Origin: Acanthacorydalis orientalis
Lineage: Eukaryota; Arthropoda; Insecta; Megaloptera; Corydalidae
DNA: 64,000 nt
Reading direction: 5' to 3'
Assembly (NCBI GenBank): GCA_034766995.1
Contig: CM068314.1
Span: 14,027,701 to 14,091,700, forward strand
Shown here piece after piece: positions 59,837-64,000 of this stretch. The notes below the pieces were generated by a model that saw nothing but the letters and a program-made list of their open reading frames with translations, ran no database searches and was not told where the DNA came from. Numbering within the stretch: the first letter of the stretch is position 1; every line of letters begins with the position of its first letter. Both the position numbers and the translations under genes were made by a program.

Positions 59837-60530
59837 AACATTTCTATTATGTCGACGTCCCAGAAAAATAGACATTTTTCGATGAATGACACGTGTATTT
59901 ATGGTTTTGGATATTTGAATATGGGAATCATCGAGAATGTTTGTTAAGCCATTTTTCACATTCCTGAAAAGTAAGTTTAAAACATATCTCGATATAATGG
60001 AGTGCTTCCACTTTCATTCGATTGTTGGCCACTCCGGTGATCTTTGTTATCGAAACATTGGATTCAGTGAAATGTGCGGACTGTATCTACAGTGTTTTAA
60101 TAATCACTGACAGCCGTTCGAGAAAGTTTTTAATTTGTGTATAGCTCATGCAAAACAATTACTAAAATGTGACTGTAGTAAAAACCAATTTTAATTTGTT
60201 GTCAAGTGAACCTGTGTATAATAATGACCCATCATAACTGAAAAGATAGAGTGCTTATAAAAAAGCACTGATAGTTTTTGTACCTCAACATTGATTTATG
60301 TATGGAGTTTGTTCATGTTTATATAACCTATGTGGAAAATGAGTTAATGTATGCCTTTAATTTCAGTTAAATACACATTTCGTATTCATATAATGCTATA
60401 CTTATTATTTTATTTATTGTTTAATATAGATCAAAAGAAACATATTTATGGTTTATTTCTTTTTATCAATGATTGAAATAAATACATCTTACGAAAGCAT
60501 TATAAATAAATTTTGAAATTCATTTCATTT
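59837..60530 (+). other. IP6K 3' UTR and polyadenylation signals
   Basis: AATAAA at 60477-60482 and 60505-60510 are the first signals after the stop codon. A further AATAAA at 61645-61650 could serve a longer form. The cleavage site cannot be fixed from sequence alone. Confidence 0.5.
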
Positions 60531-63500
60531 TTCAAACACACTTCGTTCATAATCAAATTGTTTGTTGTAAGTAACAATTAAATTATTTTTTTTTATTTAA
60601 GAAATAAGTTTTAAAAAGTAACCTAATTAACATTAAACTTAATAAGTTAGATTAATTTTTAAAAAAATTATTTCAAAGATATGTATTTGTATTATTACAT
60701 GAAATTCTTTTGAAATTGGTCATTTTAAGTACAAAAATTCATAATTTTAACATAAATGACAATCTTAACATGTATCTAAAATATTATTATAAATTCATGT
60801 AGGTTATATATACATAATGAAACAAATATATACATTTCTAATGACTTCCATCTGTATTTTATAAACATTATCATGCACTGTTCACACTATGTTAAATGAA
60901 AGTAATATTATTTTGCAATTAAAATATTTAAGCTGCTGTGCAGCAAGAGGTTTTTAATGATTTGGTTTAAATTTTACCATAAACGAGTTCCTATTTTGAA
61001 ACTCAGAAAAATCGAGAAACTGATATTTCACATCAGTAGCACGTTTGCATTGAAACGTCATACTTAGAAAAAATTCAGAGGTGAAATGGTCATTTGTCAA
61101 CTTTATTGCACATGAAAGGACCGTGATGATTTATTTAATTTGTTGTTTAGTCCCAGTTATTATATCTATCTGAAAAGAGTAACTCGACAGTATTCTTGTA
61201 CAAAACTACTTATAAGAACCTAGTTTTTCGTTATGTAGATAATTTTTGTGTATAATATTGACTTCGACCGGCAATTTTTCTGTCGGGCTATAGAATGCAA
61301 TTTATTTACAAATATAATTTTAATTATTGTGATTTTAGAAAAGTAAATTATAATAAATCTTTTTTATATATGCTTGTTGATGTGCAGGAATATAGATGTT
61401 GTATGTATATTTATATAGCGTGAATGTCAGCCAACCGTACTATTTCTTTTGTGTGTGATTATAACATTTATATAATATATAGATACATACATATATACAA
61501 ATGTGTATATATATATATATATGTATATATAATTTCGTATTGTTATGTATGTATGTATACACACTGCCAACGTTTATGAATATATTAGAAAATTTTTTAA
61601 GGTTAGAGGACCAAATATTATATTTAGGGTTTATCGAGAATACTAATAAAAGTGTATAGTTTTTGTTTTTTTTTCTTTTTTTCTACAATAGAATTATTTA
61701 ACAAAGCTTTCATACTGAAATCATCCATTGTCAGTTTAATTTGCCTTCATCAGTTGTCTTATTTTAACAAATTGAAATGAGGCATTCAGTTTTAAAATAT
61801 CTTGCTTCAAATTTAATTCAATTTTGATTATTTTAGTAGATATTTACTTATTGAGAAATATGATTCTCTTTGAAATTTTGATTGTAAATCGTGTGATGTT
61901 TTTCAATTTAATTTTGTTGTTCAGTTTATTATAGTTAATGGTTCTTAAGATGATGCGACAATCTAATAGGTTGCTGTGATAATTGCAACTCATAACTTCA
62001 TATAGACAAATTCATTCTAGTAAATTTGATCACGTGTCATTTGTATATCTGTTTTTATCTAAACGATCGATCGGTTTAATAGACGTGTATGTTTAGAAAT
62101 GGAAATAATACAATCTCACGATGCAGTTAAACTTGACATTCCATTTATATAAGTATATCTTTTAGGATATTTATATTTCCAATATATTTTTGTAAATTTC
62201 TTTTTTTTATATACATTTAATTTGCATTTTTCCTATTGCATCTATATTCCTGCACACAACTGATTCATAGATGGAGAAGAAGTTCTTTAAATGTTCATTT
62301 TTCCAGTTTTCATAATCAAATTCATTTGTGTTTGTTGAATGAAGTTGTAGTCATTATGTGTACAAGTGTTTATTGTAAAACAGTATAAATAGGAATCAAT
62401 AATCGATATTTTTTCAAGTAATGCCCAGTTGCACAAAATAACAAACATTTGGTTATTTCAAACTTAAATACATAAAATTGTGCAATGTTTCTTTTGTGTA
62501 AAATATTTATTTTAATATAATCACTTCAATACTTGTACTAAATCAAAAAAATTGGCGTTTTTTAATTCAAAACACTTTATTTTATTTGCAAATGATTAAA
62601 AATAATTCTATATATTTTTGTGTATGTTTTCATGTACACATTTACGAATAAATATATATATTTTTTAATAATGTGTTTTAAAGTTAAAAAAAATATTAAT
62701 ATAAAATAATTATTTTAACTTATAATATTGGGTACTCAAATACACATCATTTAAGCATTTGTTTTAATGTTTCAATGATATTGATTTGTTATACAAAATA
62801 ATATCAGAAATGTCATCATACATAGACAGTAATGTTGGTTTTCAGAATTTCAGTCCTTCGTATTTCACAACAAACACTGTTGAGTTCCTAATTTGGTACT
62901 TCTTAATGGTTTAGTAACATAAGAGTAAATAGATGTTCTTAAAACGAAAGTGTGTATTCAAAATTCAAACAAAATATTTCAATCTGCATTTATTTTATGT
63001 TAAGAAAACTATATTTAAATGTCTATTTTTTTATAAAATACTTATGTTACTAAGCTGAAAATATTTATGTAAAATTTCTGAAATTTAAGCCTTAAAAATG
63101 TGATTATAAATCATGAAAATAATAATTTTAATTAATTCTATTTATTTATTATGTATGTGAAATTATTTGAAAACATTCTCTAGAAATATCTCAGTAACTG
63201 GGCGTAAAAAGTGTTTAGAATTTTTAGTCGTGTTGACTATAATTGTTTGGAGAAAGAAAATATATTTATAAGAATTAAATTTAATAATTTGAATATTTCA
63301 AAATTGTTGATCAATTTGTTAATAAATATGAGATACTTAAATATTCAGACTACAAGATTTATTTTTCTCATATTACTAGAATCATCTGTTGATTTATGTG
63401 TATCATTGTTGTACATTAATAAAATACTTGATTTTCAAAAACATTACGTTCTGAATGGTATTGTTTTTTTGTGAACCGAAATGTCGATTTCTTTAATGCA

Positions 63501-63781
63501 TGGAAAAATATGTATATGTAATTGATTTAAATAGTAAATCTCAAAAGCAGCAATAAAATTTGCATTTTCAATTCATCTGGGATTTAGGGAATATAAAAAA
63601 GGGAATTAATTTTTTTTATATTTAAAATAGTAAATTATGTATTACAGTCTCATTGTTGTTACAAAGAAAAAAATAAAAAACTATTTAATATTAAAACCGT
63701 ATATTTATAAACAGAAAACAAACAATACACCACCTCACACATCCTTGATCTTATATAATAAATAATTTTTACCTAAAATGT
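60531..63781. other. Region between convergent genes
   Basis: A+T-rich, with no recognised gene and no foldback copies. It holds the 3' ends of both convergent transcripts in part. A short open frame at 63211-63474 shows no known domain. Confidence 0.6.
61490..61531. repeat. Short interrupted (TA)n
   Basis: Several TA runs broken by TACAAATGTG and TG. Confidence 0.85.
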
Positions 63782-64000
63782 TTACCTAAACTTTAAAACT
63801 ATATATAAAATGAAAAACACAAATATCGAAAACAAGAATAAATAAACTATATAATAACTATGTGAACTTTTTGTCAATCTTAACACTCGACCCATCGTAT
63901 TCTGTAAGAATCCACCCGTTCTGTCCATGTCGTCATCGATTTCACGCAACATCCTGTCTTGATATTTGACCTCGTTGCCGATATCGATCGAAAGGGATTT
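63782..64000 (-). CDS. Bet1: BET1-type Golgi SNARE, C-terminal part (cut by window edge)
   Basis: Bet1 is a Qc-SNARE of ER-to-Golgi transport that pairs with syntaxin 5, membrin and Sec22 to fuse COPII vesicles. The minus strand is open from the window edge to a TAA at 63782-63784, giving 72 codons. The start KSLSIDIGNEVKYQDRML matches the Bet1 SNARE motif. MDRTGGFLQNTMGRVLRLTK follows, then a C-terminal membrane anchor including FLFSIFVFFILYIVLKFR and no residues after it, as in tail-anchored Bet1. Human BET1 has 118 residues, so about 45 N-terminal ones lie outside or in another exon. The Gln of the YQD segment is probably the ionic-layer residue (inference). The gene is convergent with IP6K. 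Confidence 0.9.
   Translation of the reverse strand, partial: KSLSIDIGNEVKYQDRMLREIDDDMDRTGGFLQNTMGRVLRLTKSSHSYYIVYLFLFSIFVFFILYIVLKFR

Overview
The window is a gene-poor, strongly A+T-rich stretch of animal nuclear DNA. Spliceosomal GT-AG introns, mariner transposons, insect-type core promoter motifs and the protein sequence of the main gene all point to an arthropod, most likely an insect. The species cannot be named from the sequence.

Two host genes are recognised. The main one, on the plus strand, is an inositol hexakisphosphate kinase (IP6K). Five coding exons (39495-39656, 44619-44745, 56245-56368, 56580-57038, 59014-59836) join in phase into an open reading frame of 564 codons plus stop. 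A candidate promoter and non-coding first exon lie near 32.6-33.15 kb, so the transcription unit may span about 27 kb. The second gene, on the minus strand, is the 3' end of a BET1-type Golgi SNARE (63782-64000). It runs off the right edge. The two genes converge, with about 3.9 kb between their stop codons. Nothing suggests a functional link between them: one makes inositol pyrophosphates and the other is an ER-Golgi membrane fusion protein.

The left half (1-32.6 kb) has no convincing intact gene. It holds two mariner remnants. One is 962 bp with both terminal repeats and sits inside a (TA)n tract; the other is a 3'-end fragment at 7.16-7.35 kb. It also holds a decayed, unrecognised coding segment at 11.09-11.50 kb, a possible minus-strand exon at 17.73-17.88 kb, and several short islands of higher G+C.

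Two repeat classes dominate everything outside the exons. The first is about two dozen long (TA)n microsatellites, often compounded with CA, GA or CT. The second is a non-coding, imperfectly palindromic foldback element of about 230-550 bp, present in roughly 25 full, half or fragment copies. It looks like a MITE family that has colonised the introns and intergenic DNA. Single-copy foldbacks at 19.9, 35.8, 51.5 and 53.6 kb are different sequences.

Intron 3 of IP6K (11.5 kb) contains a juxtaposed acceptor/donor (TTTTACAG|GTAAGT at 50062/50063) that fits a recursive splice site, and a G+C-rich island at 50.43-50.83 kb that may be an alternative promoter or exon. All exon calls rest on reading the sequence; no transcript data were available.
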